A DNA stretch of 14,501 bases from a bacterium (GCA_014729955.1 WJJA01000096.1:1-14501); one strand, 5' to 3'; counted from the first letter of the stretch, positions 7,472 to 14,324 are shown. The notes: a model not told the origin generated them from the letters alone. Translations and numbers: made by a program.

Positions 7472-7499
7472 CCCGGCGGGCTGTCCCGCCGGGTTTTTT
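7472..7499 (+). terminator. Rho-independent terminator after the 19-haem gene
   Basis: There is a perfect 9-bp GC-rich stem, CCCGGCGGG / CCCGCCGGG, with loop CTGT, followed by six Ts. It begins 32 bp after the stop codon, so the fused cytochrome gene is a single-gene transcript. Confidence 0.92.
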
Positions 7500-7544
7500 A
7501 TGACAGGCGGTTGCATGCGACCGGTGACTGCATGCAGCGATCAC

Positions 7545-7648
7545 CGCCACTGGAGGGCGTTGAGAAAGCAACGTGCGATACCAGTAAGGAAGAGATCACC
7601 GTTAAAACACCCTTCTGCGACAGTCCGGCAAACTGGTTTCCAGTGGCG
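7545..7648. repeat. Spaced 10-bp inverted repeat in a gene-free stretch
   Basis: CGCCACTGGA (7545-7554) and TCCAGTGGCG (7639-7648) are perfect complements, 84 bp apart. The sequence just before (7506-7547) also contains GGCGGT/ACCGCC, GGTGA/TCACC and the palindrome CTGCATGCAG. Apart from these and the two palindromes near 7908-7959, I see nothing in 7500-8056 and no coding signal. Confidence 0.3.
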
Positions 7649-7907
7649 TTTATGATCCGTATTCAGTGTCTGGTTACAACCCGCTGTCGCGTGCCAGGAC
7701 CCGACACAGCATTTGTGATGTATTACGGGACTCGGTGTTCATGAAGCACTTTGAATGCCGCTGAGCGGTTGTGAACAAACGAAGAGAGCCTCACTTTGCT
7801 TTCGATTGTTGCCGGCATGAACGCGAAAAGTCCCTTCGGGGAGGCCATCAATTCCGAAAAAAGGTTTCGTGTTTTCATCGTACGCGCCGATACCAAGCGC
7901 TTCAGAA

Positions 7908-7921
7908 GTGATATAAATCAC
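7908..7921. promoter_or_regulatory. CRP/FNR-family-like palindrome 1
   Basis: AGTGATATAAATCACT (7907-7922) has perfect 6-bp arms. It contains both GTGA-N6-TCAC (CRP core) and TGAT-N4-ATCA (FNR core). It is about 150 bp upstream of the lipoprotein gene at 8069. Confidence 0.5.
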
Positions 7922-7945
7922 TGATATTTTTAGGGTAGAGACTTC

Positions 7946-7959
7946 GTGACGGAAATCAC
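7946..7959. promoter_or_regulatory. CRP/FNR-family-like palindrome 2
   Basis: CGTGACGGAAATCACG contains GTGA-N6-TCAC, the same arrangement as the site at 7908, with centres 38 bp apart. The sequence also forms a direct repeat, TGACGGAAA/TCACGGAAA. A possible -10 box TATAGT follows at 7966-7971, which would put this site over the promoter and the other near position -62. Confidence 0.45.
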
Positions 7960-8068
7960 GGAAAATATAGTAAATTGCACGCGATATTACTATTGAAAGG
8001 AGTAAGGCAGGGAACCGGGGAGAGGGACTGAAACGGCCCGCAAGATACAAACGGGCGGGAGGTGGATG

Positions 8069-8872
8069 ATGAAGGCACGCAACAACGCATGGATCCTCGC
8101 AGCACTTTTCACAGTCGGCCTGATCGCGCAGGGATGCGGCGGCGACAACGGCGCCGGGCCAGACGTCGCTATGCAGGAGCAAGTGAAAGAGAACATCGCC
8201 GCGAAGCTGGCGTATCTCCTGTCCCCCGGGCATGGCGGAGTAATGCAGCTGTGGAGCCTGGCGGAGTACGAAACCGACGACATCCGCACGAACGCACATG
8301 CGAGCACCGGGTCTCGCGGACCGGTTCGTCCCACGGCAGGCCTTGCATGTAGCCAGGAACGGATCTTTTACGACCGTCAGGGTGATACCCTCGGTTGGTT
8401 CGATCCGACGCGTGTCGCTTGGATTCAACAGGTCACCACTCTGACCGGTGAACTGAGAGATCCCGCACTCGATCTCGCGCTGGAAGTACTTCATGAGGAC
8501 ACACTGCTCGCATATGCCATCAACGGGTCATCCGCCACGACAGCCGGAACCGGGGCCTATCACTGTTCCGGCACATTTCGCCCGACGCCCGACGATCAGA
8601 CCGTTTTATTTGAAGCGGACTTTGCGTGGGATGTCTACGGATTACAGTATTCAACCGTGATGGCGGACGAATTTCTGCCGGAAGAAGGCCGCATGAAGGG
8701 GCGGGTCTCATGGAGGGAACAGCTTGACAACTCGGAACCGTTCGAGAAGATTCTGGCCTACATGGTCATCTTTGACGGCAGCGCCAACGCAAGATTGATC
8801 ATAGATGAAGATGACGTTTTCGTGCTGGATATAGAACGCGGTACGGCGCACCGCGATCGCCCCTCACCCTGA
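8069..8872 (+). CDS. Lipoprotein of unknown function
   Basis: 267 residues. Two ATGs stand in tandem (8066 and 8069); GGAGG at 8058-8062 is 6 nt from the second, which I prefer. The signal peptide KARNNAWILAALFTVGLIAQGC ends in a lipobox (IAQGC), so the mature protein should be lipid-anchored at a Gly/Asp-rich linker. The mature part is acidic and contains no haem motif or recognisable catalytic motif. Stretches such as ADFAWDVYGLQYSTVMADEFLPEEG and a C-terminal VFVLDIERG look like beta strands. It stands alone between its own probable promoter with two CRP/FNR-like palindromes and a terminator. I do not recognise the family. Confidence 0.85.
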   Translation: MKARNNAWILAALFTVGLIAQGCGGDNGAGPDVAMQEQVKENIAAKLAYLLSPGHGGVMQLWSLAEYETDDIRTNAHASTGSRGPVRPTAGLACSQERIFYDRQGDTLGWFDPTRVAWIQQVTTLTGELRDPALDLALEVLHEDTLLAYAINGSSATTAGTGAYHCSGTFRPTPDDQTVLFEADFAWDVYGLQYSTVMADEFLPEEGRMKGRVSWREQLDNSEPFEKILAYMVIFDGSANARLIIDEDDVFVLDIERGTAHRDRPSP

Positions 8873-8903
8873 TGTAGCACTTCGCGCCGATCCTCCTCAC
8901 CAG

Positions 8904-8931
8904 CCGCCGTGGAGACCATTCTCCACGGCGG
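8904..8931 (+). terminator. Hairpin terminator after the lipoprotein gene
   Basis: There is a perfect 11-bp stem, CCGCCGTGGAG / CTCCACGGCGG, around a 6-nt loop, starting 32 bp after the stop codon. The following TGCTTATTCC is only moderately T-rich, so termination strength is uncertain. Confidence 0.7.
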
Positions 8932-9017
8932 TGCTTATTCCAAGGGTACATGATCGAATGCACTTTCGAGTCTATCAGTGGTTCACGCCCGCCCTTTCGA
9001 CCCGGAAGAGCAGGCTG

Positions 9018-9327
9018 GCCCGAATAGTTCATGAATGAGGAAAGCGATCTATGGTAAGGACTGGTTTTACAAGAAGATGTTCCCCAATTTGTCACTTCTT
9101 CCCGGCGACGGTTTGTACCTTGAAGTAAAAGAGGAAAACTCGTTTTTTCATTCACTCTTCGGAACAAAGCAGATAACACAGTTGGGACCGCCCGAAGGGG
9201 GAATGAATAGATGAGTTTGCCTTGAAAACATTCTGTGCCGAAGCAAAACCATATAGCGCGACACTATCTTTTTTGTTAATATAGTATTTAGAAAAGATTG
9301 TTTTCTTCGTTCATGAAATATTCGGGC
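9018..9327 (-). repeat. Dispersed TIR-bounded repeat, copy 2 (complete, 310 bp)
   Basis: This is the only complete copy of the long variant. The left terminus GCCCGAATAGTTCATGAA and the right terminus (reverse complement GCCCGAATATTTCATGAA) are imperfect inverted repeats of about 28 bp. Inside, everything matches copy 1 in reverse complement, except the 29-bp core (9162-9190), which reads in the same direction as in copy 1. The arms are CATTCACTCTTCGG and CCGAAGGGGGAATG. The element is non-coding and MITE-like. I see no clear target duplication. It ends 26-50 bp before the first gene of the glycan cluster and may contribute to its leader. Confidence 0.88.
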
Positions 9328-9376
9328 TAGTCGTCGCCGGGTATAAGGGAAGGTGCTGAACAAGGCGGAAGGGTAC

Positions 9377-9601
9377 ATGATCCGCACCAGGGACGAATGG
9401 TTGTATGAGAACGTCCCCGCAGGCAAACATATACGCGACTTGTATCGTATCATCAAGAGTGACAGGTTCGATCAATGGTTCAAATCACGTATCTTGACAA
9501 AGCAGCAGGTCGAAAACCGCCTGAGACGCGGCCCACTGTTCCGTAAAACTGGTTTGTTGCTCTATCGCGAGTTCTTTCAGGCAGTGCACAAGGAGGAGTA
9601 A
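9377..9601 (+). CDS. Small protein of unknown function
   Basis: 74 residues from ATG 9377; a GTG at 9353 would add eight residues, and neither start has an ideal ribosome site. The product is basic and aromatic (IRDLYRIIKSDRFDQWFKSR, LFRKTGLLLYREFF), with no signal peptide and no recognised motif. It sits 2 bp before the GTG of the methyltransferase-like gene, whose AAGGAGG lies inside its last codons, so the two are co-translated. Start codon composition and operon position support a real gene, probably part of the glycan cluster. Confidence 0.65.
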   Translation: MIRTRDEWLYENVPAGKHIRDLYRIIKSDRFDQWFKSRILTKQQVENRLRRGPLFRKTGLLLYREFFQAVHKEE

Positions 9602-9603
9602 AC

Positions 9604-10257
9604 GTGGATTTGGGTTTGGGCCCCTGGGCGGCTTCGCGCCAGCTTTTCGAATGTATCCTGAAAAACATCCCGTTCGGTGCAAACGTGCTGGAGCTTGGCT
9701 CCGGATCCGGCACCAATCTGCTGGGACGCTTCTATACGGTCCGTTCGATTGAACATGACGAGCAGTATCTTCACCAGAGCAAGCGGTCCATATACTTTCA
9801 TGCGCCCTTGACACCCCATGAAAACAAACTCTTCCCTCATCACACCCAGTGGTACGACCCCGAAGTGGTGCGGGAGGCGATGAAAGGATTTGCGTACGAT
9901 GTCCTGCTGGTTGACGGCCCTCCCGGCATGGTGGGGCGCAGCGGTTTCCTGACGCATATCGAGATGTTCGATCTTCGGCAAACCATGGTGCTGCTGGACG
10001 ACGTGGACCGTCAAGACGAGCTGAACATGGCGGTGCAACTGCTGCTTCGTTTTCTGCCCCGACCGGATTTCACCTTTCACATTCTGCCGGGGCGTGTCAC
10101 CAAGCGCTTTGCGCTGTTGCTTTTCGGCGAGTGGGACCATCTTGTACTTCCCGGTTCGGGCGGCCTGCCGCAGGAGAGCCCGTCGATCCCCGATCCGGCA
10201 CAGCAGGAGGCAAAGGGAGAGACGTCCACCTCCAACACGCAGGACAGCACGTCGTAA
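9604..10257 (+). CDS. Class I SAM-dependent methyltransferase-like protein
   Basis: 217 residues. The GTG start has AAGGAGG at 7-nt spacing. Motif I, VLELGSGSGTNLL (residues about 29-41), is the SAM-binding glycine loop. SIEHDEQYL fits the acidic end of strand 2, and YDVLLVDGPPG plus MVLLDDVDR fit strands 4 and 5 of the Rossmann-like fold. The C-terminal 40 residues are Ser/Thr/Gln-rich and probably disordered. The VDGPPG type of motif occurs in small methyltransferases of polysaccharide clusters. With the glycosyltransferase directly downstream, it probably modifies a sugar or glycan precursor in the cytoplasm. The acceptor cannot be read from the sequence. Confidence 0.8.
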   Translation: MDLGLGPWAASRQLFECILKNIPFGANVLELGSGSGTNLLGRFYTVRSIEHDEQYLHQSKRSIYFHAPLTPHENKLFPHHTQWYDPEVVREAMKGFAYDVLLVDGPPGMVGRSGFLTHIEMFDLRQTMVLLDDVDRQDELNMAVQLLLRFLPRPDFTFHILPGRVTKRFALLLFGEWDHLVLPGSGGLPQESPSIPDPAQQEAKGETSTSNTQDSTS

Positions 10258-10294
10258 ACTACACGAAGACGACTGCACAGCAACGGAACAGGAC

Positions 10295-11152
10295 ATGAGA
10301 GTCGGCATCTGCCTTACCGTGAAAAATGAGGAAGATCTGATCCTTCGCAACATCCGGCACCACCTGGACACCCAGGGGGTGGATGTCATCTTCGTGTTTG
10401 ACAACAATTCCACCGATCGTACACCGGCCCTGGTGCAGGGGCTGAAAGACCCTCGTGTCATCCTCGCGCAAACCCCGGAGGAATGGGGGTACCGGCAGGA
10501 TTTGATGTACACAACGGGTGTGCGTCACCTTGTCAACAAGTTCGGCTGCGACTGGGCCATTCCAACCGACGCCGACGAGTTCTGGGTCAGCAATCGTCAC
10601 GGCACCACGCGGGCGGTGCTCGAACAGGTGCCGGAAGGGATAGAAGTGACAGCTGCGCACTGCTGGCATTTGCGTGAAACGGAAGGGGACGACCCCGGGG
10701 AAACCGATTTCATGAAACGCTTGCGATACGGTTTTCTGTCCGAATCACGCCGTCTCATTATTCACAAGTCCCTGGTGAACAGGATCCAGATGCTTACCAC
10801 CGGCGGGCATGAACTGTTCCTGCACCAGAGATACCAACCGTTGAGTGCGACACTGGACCCGGATGACCTGGTGCGCTATCATTATAATTATATCAACGTG
10901 GAACGCGCCCGCTATCGTTATACAACAAAGGGCGAAGGGTACCTGAAGTCGCTGGGCGAGAAGTGGCTGCAGGCCGACAGCAATGTCAGCCGGCACGCAC
11001 GGCGCATGTACCTCGCGATCCGTGAAGGGCGTTTTGAGGAAGAATACCGCACTCGCATTGCCTTTTACGGAGATCGGCTGCAAAAGGCTGTGGAGAAAGG
11101 CAACCTTGTGCAACTGCCCCTCCCGCCGACACCACCCGGAGACCATTCTTGA
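10295..11152 (+). CDS. Family 2 glycosyltransferase
   Basis: 285 residues from ATG 10295 (MRVGICLTVKNEEDLILRN); the open frame reaches back to 10094 but there overlaps the methyltransferase gene and reads as Arg-rich non-protein sequence. The N-terminus KNEED...HLDTQGVD.IFVFDNNSTDRT is the classical GT-A nucleotide-sugar-binding region. PTDADEFW holds the DxD-like metal site. This is the Glyco_tranf_2_4 pattern (PF13704). There is no transmembrane helix, so it should be a cytoplasmic or peripheral enzyme adding a sugar during surface-glycan assembly. Donor and acceptor are unknown. The next gene overlaps or follows within 3 bp. Confidence 0.9.
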   Translation: MRVGICLTVKNEEDLILRNIRHHLDTQGVDVIFVFDNNSTDRTPALVQGLKDPRVILAQTPEEWGYRQDLMYTTGVRHLVNKFGCDWAIPTDADEFWVSNRHGTTRAVLEQVPEGIEVTAAHCWHLRETEGDDPGETDFMKRLRYGFLSESRRLIIHKSLVNRIQMLTTGGHELFLHQRYQPLSATLDPDDLVRYHYNYINVERARYRYTTKGEGYLKSLGEKWLQADSNVSRHARRMYLAIREGRFEEEYRTRIAFYGDRLQKAVEKGNLVQLPLPPTPPGDHS

Positions 11153-11154
11153 CG

Positions 11155-11724
11155 ATGACTGCAAGTCCGGAGACCCTGAACCGTCTTGCCCTGCTGGACC
11201 GTGACGGCACCATCAACGTCGATCACAACTACGTGCATACTCGCGATCAGTTCGACGTCATTCCAGGCGCTGTGGAAGCGATCAAACGCTTGCACGGGCT
11301 GGGCTTTTCCGTGGTTGTTGTCACCAACCAGTCCGGTGTCCAGCGGGGCAAGTACACGGTGGAACAAATGCATGATGTCCACGACTATCTGCAGGACATT
11401 CTGCAAGAGCACGATTCACGGATCGACGCGTTTTACTACAGCACAGCGATGCCCGGGTCGCCGGACATCCGTCGCAAGCCGATGCCCGGCATGGCGCTGG
11501 AGGCGGCACGCGACTTCAACGCAGACTTGGGTCGGTCAGTGGTAATCGGGGACAAGACGTCGGACATCGGCCTGGCGCGGAATGTAGGGGCACGGTCGAT
11601 CCTGGTACGCACCGGGCACGGCAGAGAGACGGAAATCGGCGGGGGCGCCGGAGAAACGGCCATTGCGGACGATCTCACCGGCGCAGTGGAGGTCATTGAA
11701 CAGTGGCTGCGGGAGGGGTGGTAG
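11155..11724 (+). CDS. gmhB: HAD phosphatase, GmhB-like (D,D-heptose 1,7-bisphosphate phosphatase)
   Basis: 189 residues from ATG 11155; a TTG at 11149 in the same frame is possible. HAD motifs are complete: LLDRDGTINVDHNYVH (motif I, nucleophile and acid/base Asp), VVTNQSG (motif II), RRKPMPGM (motif III Lys) and GDKTSDI (motif IV). The match to E. coli GmhB around motif I is very close. GmhB removes the 7-phosphate in ADP-heptose synthesis for LPS core. The oddity is that the zinc loop of GmhB/HisB (CPHHP...CDCRKP) is replaced by STAMPGSPDIRRKP, without cysteines. Sugar specificity may therefore differ, for example another heptose or hexose phosphate. It is translationally linked to the glycosyltransferase upstream and the lipoprotein downstream. 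Confidence 0.8.
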   Translation: MTASPETLNRLALLDRDGTINVDHNYVHTRDQFDVIPGAVEAIKRLHGLGFSVVVVTNQSGVQRGKYTVEQMHDVHDYLQDILQEHDSRIDAFYYSTAMPGSPDIRRKPMPGMALEAARDFNADLGRSVVIGDKTSDIGLARNVGARSILVRTGHGRETEIGGGAGETAIADDLTGAVEVIEQWLREGW

Positions 11725-12234
11725 ATGATGACCGGATTCCGTCACGGGCTGCTTGCACTGTGCATGGGGGTCGCGGTCGTGCTGATCGGCTGCGGGACCA
11801 TCGTGCACGGCACCCGCCAGACCCTCATCGTGGAAACCGAGCCCGACAGCGTCACAGTCAAGGTCCGCGGTATCACCACCGGCCACAGTCCCCTCGTGCT
11901 CAACCTGGATCGTCAAACCGATGTCAACCTCACACTGGAGCGTAACGGCTACGAAACCGTCACCATTCCCCTGAAGGCAACCGTGAGCCCGTGGGTTGGA
12001 GGCAATGTTTTCAACGGTTTGATCCTGGGATTCTTCGTGGACTTCTCTTCCGGCGGTGCATTTGAATTGAAACCGGAGCTGCCGAGAACCAAAGAAGGAC
12101 GTTATTCCCCGGCGGCGTTTCGATTGAAGAAGGAGCGCATCCTGGTGGAGTTACAGAAAGCGATCAGGATGCCCTCAGATCAGCTGCGCACATCGGACAA
12201 GGTTCACTCGGACGAATCACCGATCGAAGAATAA
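11725..12234 (+). CDS. PEGA-like lipoprotein of unknown function
   Basis: 169 residues, starting directly after the TAG of the phosphatase gene, with GGGAGGGG upstream; two tandem ATGs (11725, 11728) leave the exact start open. The signal peptide ends in a lipobox, LIGC. The mature N-terminus GTIVHGTRQTLIVETEPDSVTVKVRG...TTGHSPLVLNL...VNLTLERNGYE has the pattern of PEGA-type beta domains. A Gly/Trp/Asn segment with a hydrophobic stretch (WVGGNVFNGLILGFFVDFSSG) then resembles small envelope lipoproteins that precede a membrane-associated turn. The tail is charged. Its job is unknown; an envelope role is likely. The 3' end overlaps the convergent hepT remnant by 31 bp. Confidence 0.82.
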   Translation: MMTGFRHGLLALCMGVAVVLIGCGTIVHGTRQTLIVETEPDSVTVKVRGITTGHSPLVLNLDRQTDVNLTLERNGYETVTIPLKATVSPWVGGNVFNGLILGFFVDFSSGGAFELKPELPRTKEGRYSPAAFRLKKERILVELQKAIRMPSDQLRTSDKVHSDESPIEE

Positions 12235-12634
12235 GTGTAGACAGACCGGGTGAACTCTTCAAAGTCGGTCAGTTTTTCCTCTACCACACTTCTCAGGATA
12301 GCATTGTCCAGCGCCTGGTAGTTGTGCACCGCAACGTTGCGAAACCCGACCATCCCCTGCATGGAACGTCGCAATCTACCGGTAATCACTCCCTGTTCCT
12401 GGAGCAGCAGGAAGTATTCACGTTCGGTCGGCGGCAAGGGAGTGCGCGATGCTGCCCGCATATGAGATGCGATATCGATGCAGGCTTGTATTGCACGCTG
12501 CAGGTTCAGTACGACAACTTCCTGCGTATCCAGCTGGTCCAGGGACTCGCGGAACCACCGGTTGTTTTGCGGATCCGCTCCAGGCAACGGTGCACGGTAC
12601 CGGTCTTTTCCATCAGGACATCACGATCCGCCAT
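12204..12634 (-). pseudogene. hepT: HepT-like HEPN toxin, frameshifted
   Basis: HepT is the HEPN-fold toxin of the MntA-HepT module. Here the N-terminus (ADRDVLMEKTGTVHRCLERI, RKTTGG) lies in one frame and the rest (ESLDQLDTQEVVVLNLQRAI...) in another. One base is missing at about 12551-12559, where family members run on continuously. The catalytic RxxxxHxY motif is intact as RNVAVHNY. The C-terminal residues (YTYSSIGDSSE) look like read-through into neighbouring sequence, and the end overlaps the convergent lipoprotein gene by 31 bp. The start ATG overlaps the 3' end of mntA (ATGGCGGATCGTGA). With the antitoxin also destroyed, the module is very likely dead, unless the frameshift is a sequencing error. 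Confidence 0.85.
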
Positions 12635-13301
12635 GTCGAACTCGCTTGTTGAATGCCTCCTCCAGGGGCTTGCGCATGATTTTAAAGTCCTCGTATCGAC
12701 TCGGCACACTCATCTCGCAGTAAGCCTTCGCGAGCCCGAATATTTCACGAGTTCAAAGTGCGTCAGATGCGAGGCGCGAAGGATGAAGCTGTATGGCAAT
12801 ACCGCGAATCCTTCGCAACAAAGCAGATGACGTGCTTGGGACCGCCCGAAGGGGGAATGAGTAAATGGGTTTTTCTCTTTTACGTCTGGGTACAAACCGT
12901 CGCCGGGAGGAAGTGACAAATTGGGAACATCTTCCTGTAAAACCAGTCCTTACCATAGCTCGCTTTCATCATTCATGAAATATTCGGGCTAGACGGTCGC
13001 GCACGACAATCGGTCGGCCGTATCGCAAAACCTGCATCATCAGAATGGGCGACGCACGGTAGAGGTCCGCGATGTCGAGCGGGCAGCCGGCGACACTTTT
13101 CAGCTCGCATATCAGGTCGAGCAGGCGCAGAGGGTCCGGTTTTATCGGAAACAGGCAGGCGATAACGAGGTCGCTTTCCGGACCCGGAAACCCGGGCGCG
13201 GCGGACCCCTAGAGATAGGCCGCGTGGATTTCGAACCCGCCTTCAATGGTCGCGACGATTCACTCGAGCAAACTCTGATCCGGCATAGTGTCCCGTTTCA
13301 T
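12621..13301 (-). pseudogene. mntA: MntA-like antitoxin nucleotidyltransferase, split by a repeat
   Basis: Reading the minus strand from ATG 13301 (AAGGAG upstream) gives MKRDTMPDQSLLE-stop-IVATIEGGFEIHAAYL-stop-GSAA, then PGFPGPESDLVIACLF, then PLRLLDLICELKSVAGCPLD and IADLYRASP...RPIVVRDRL. This is the MNT domain (GS...SDxD) of the antitoxin that AMPylates HepT. Damage is heavy: nonsense codons at 13260-13262 and 13209-13211, SDLD changed to SDLV, and repeat copy 3 inserted at 12734-12989. On the far side the protein resumes (AKAYCEMS...SRYEDFKIMRKPLEEAF) and ends at 12621, overlapping hepT by 14 bp. The family pairing makes the identification firm although no intact frame exists. Confidence 0.85.
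12734..12989 (+). repeat. Dispersed TIR-bounded repeat, copy 3 (256 bp, variant left half)
   Basis: Termini are GCCCGAATATTTCACGAG and (reverse complement) GCCCGAATATTTCATGAA. The right half (from about 12812: core, CCGAAGGGGGAATG, GTACAAACCGTC, GTGACAAATTGGG, ATTCGGGC) matches copies 1 and 2. The left half is different: TTCAAAGTGCGTCAGATGC and GCGAAGGAT can pair with ATCCTTCGC (12804-12812) and GCAGATGACGTGCTT in the core, partly through G-T wobbles, making a long hairpin. The insertion interrupts mntA. No coding content is evident. A clear target duplication is not visible. Confidence 0.85.
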
Positions 13302-13479
13302 GGGTCGCTTTCACTATCTCCTTGTTTAAATCGATATACAGAAAAGAAGAGCACGCTGCGAAATGACCTCACGCATACAGTACGCCCGGCGTTCTCCCTC
13401 TTTCTCGAAAAAAACGAACCATGTGCGTACCCCTGCGTCTATTTTATCACGGAGCCGGCAATCAACACGGGAGACCCCG

Positions 13480-14190
13480 ATGATCACCCCCGAAGCCTTT
13501 GAGTTTATGGCGCAATTGCAGCTGAACAACAACAAAGCCTGGTTCGACGAAAACCGCAAACGGTACGAAAAGCTGATTCGCGATCCATTGAAACACCTCG
13601 CGCTCAGTCTGTCTCCGATGGTGCAGGTGCTCGTGCCCTCGTTCGACGGTAAGCCCAAGATCTCACGAATCAACAATGACATCCGGTTCCACAAGGATCG
13701 TCCTCTTTACAAACAGCATATGTGGATCGCCTTCGGTCGCGGACCGGGAGCGCCCTTCTTCGTGATTTCGGAAAACGGTTGGTCGGCGGGATGCATGCTC
13801 GAAGGGGAAAAGCAGGACTTCGAGCACTGGCGGGAAAACCTGGTGAAGCACACCGACCGCTGGCGCTCGTTTCGGGATGCCGTACCTGAAGGTGTGCATG
13901 CCTACCTGGGCGACAATCCTTACAAGAAACCGTTGATGGACAGTATCCCTGACGATGTCTTTGACCTGGTGCAGGCGCGGCAGGTGATCCTGCATACGAA
14001 CGACCGCAAATCCTTCATGGATACGCCGGAACCGGAGATTTTCGCCGAAATTGCCCTGATGCTGCCGGGTCATTTCTTTATGAGCACTCCCGCAGCCGAT
14101 CTCGAACGTGTCCTCGATGAACTCGATGAAACCAACAGCCCGCCCAACGAAGATGTCGCCCGGGTCTGGGATGCCGTCAAGTCGAGCTGA
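13480..14190 (+). CDS. DUF2461 family protein (TIGR02453)
   Basis: 236 residues. The start ATG 13480 (MITPEAFEF) has GGGAG at 7-nt spacing; the upstream extension to 13363 is Ser/Arg-rich and not protein-like. Diagnostic stretches are FMAQLQLNNNKAWFDENRKRYE near the N-terminus and PKISRINNDIRFHKDRPLYKQHMW around residues 55-80, followed by a central sheet region (PFFVISENGWSAGCML). Length and pattern match DUF2461 (PF09365), a widespread cytosolic family without established function. It appears to be a single gene: the 178 bp upstream (13302-13479) separate it from the mntA remnant and show no other feature. A hairpin terminator follows. Confidence 0.92.
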   Translation: MITPEAFEFMAQLQLNNNKAWFDENRKRYEKLIRDPLKHLALSLSPMVQVLVPSFDGKPKISRINNDIRFHKDRPLYKQHMWIAFGRGPGAPFFVISENGWSAGCMLEGEKQDFEHWRENLVKHTDRWRSFRDAVPEGVHAYLGDNPYKKPLMDSIPDDVFDLVQARQVILHTNDRKSFMDTPEPEIFAEIALMLPGHFFMSTPAADLERVLDELDETNSPPNEDVARVWDAVKSS

Positions 14191-14248
14191 CCGCAGGTCG
14201 AAGCAAGGGCAGGATTCGTAAAAACCGGACTATTATGAGGCGCCGAGA

Positions 14249-14276
14249 AAACCCGCGACCACCAGGCCGCGGGTTT
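14249..14276. terminator. Hairpin terminator, probably bidirectional
   Basis: AAACCCGCG (14249-14257) and CGCGGGTTT (14268-14276) form a perfect 9-bp stem with a 10-nt loop. The plus-strand side ends TTTATCTTTG after the DUF2461 gene; the minus-strand side ends TTTTCTC after the convergent gene that stops at 14325. Confidence 0.75.
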
Positions 14277-14324
14277 ATCTTTGAAATCATGTAGTACGGA
14301 AATCGGAAGAATGGATCGTGCCGA

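Noticed and set aside
7739..8494. 251-codon minus-strand open frame overlapping the lipoprotein gene
   Set aside because: It covers the promoter and half of a gene with lipobox and ribosome site; no family pattern and no ribosome site of its own.
9148..9456. Small open frames inside the dispersed repeats (also near 14-214 and 12753-12956)
   Set aside because: Similar peptides recur only because the DNA repeats; frames are not preserved by substitution pattern and have no ribosome sites.
84..12840. Possible CRISPR-like repeats, because a core of about 29 bp recurs three times
   Set aside because: Copies are thousands of bases apart, inside larger homologous elements with terminal inverted repeats, and there are no spacers or cas genes.
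12725..12999. Target-site duplication at the mntA insertion
   Set aside because: Flanks read ...CGCGA and TAGAC...; two bases are consistent with repair of the frame but no duplicated sequence is convincing.
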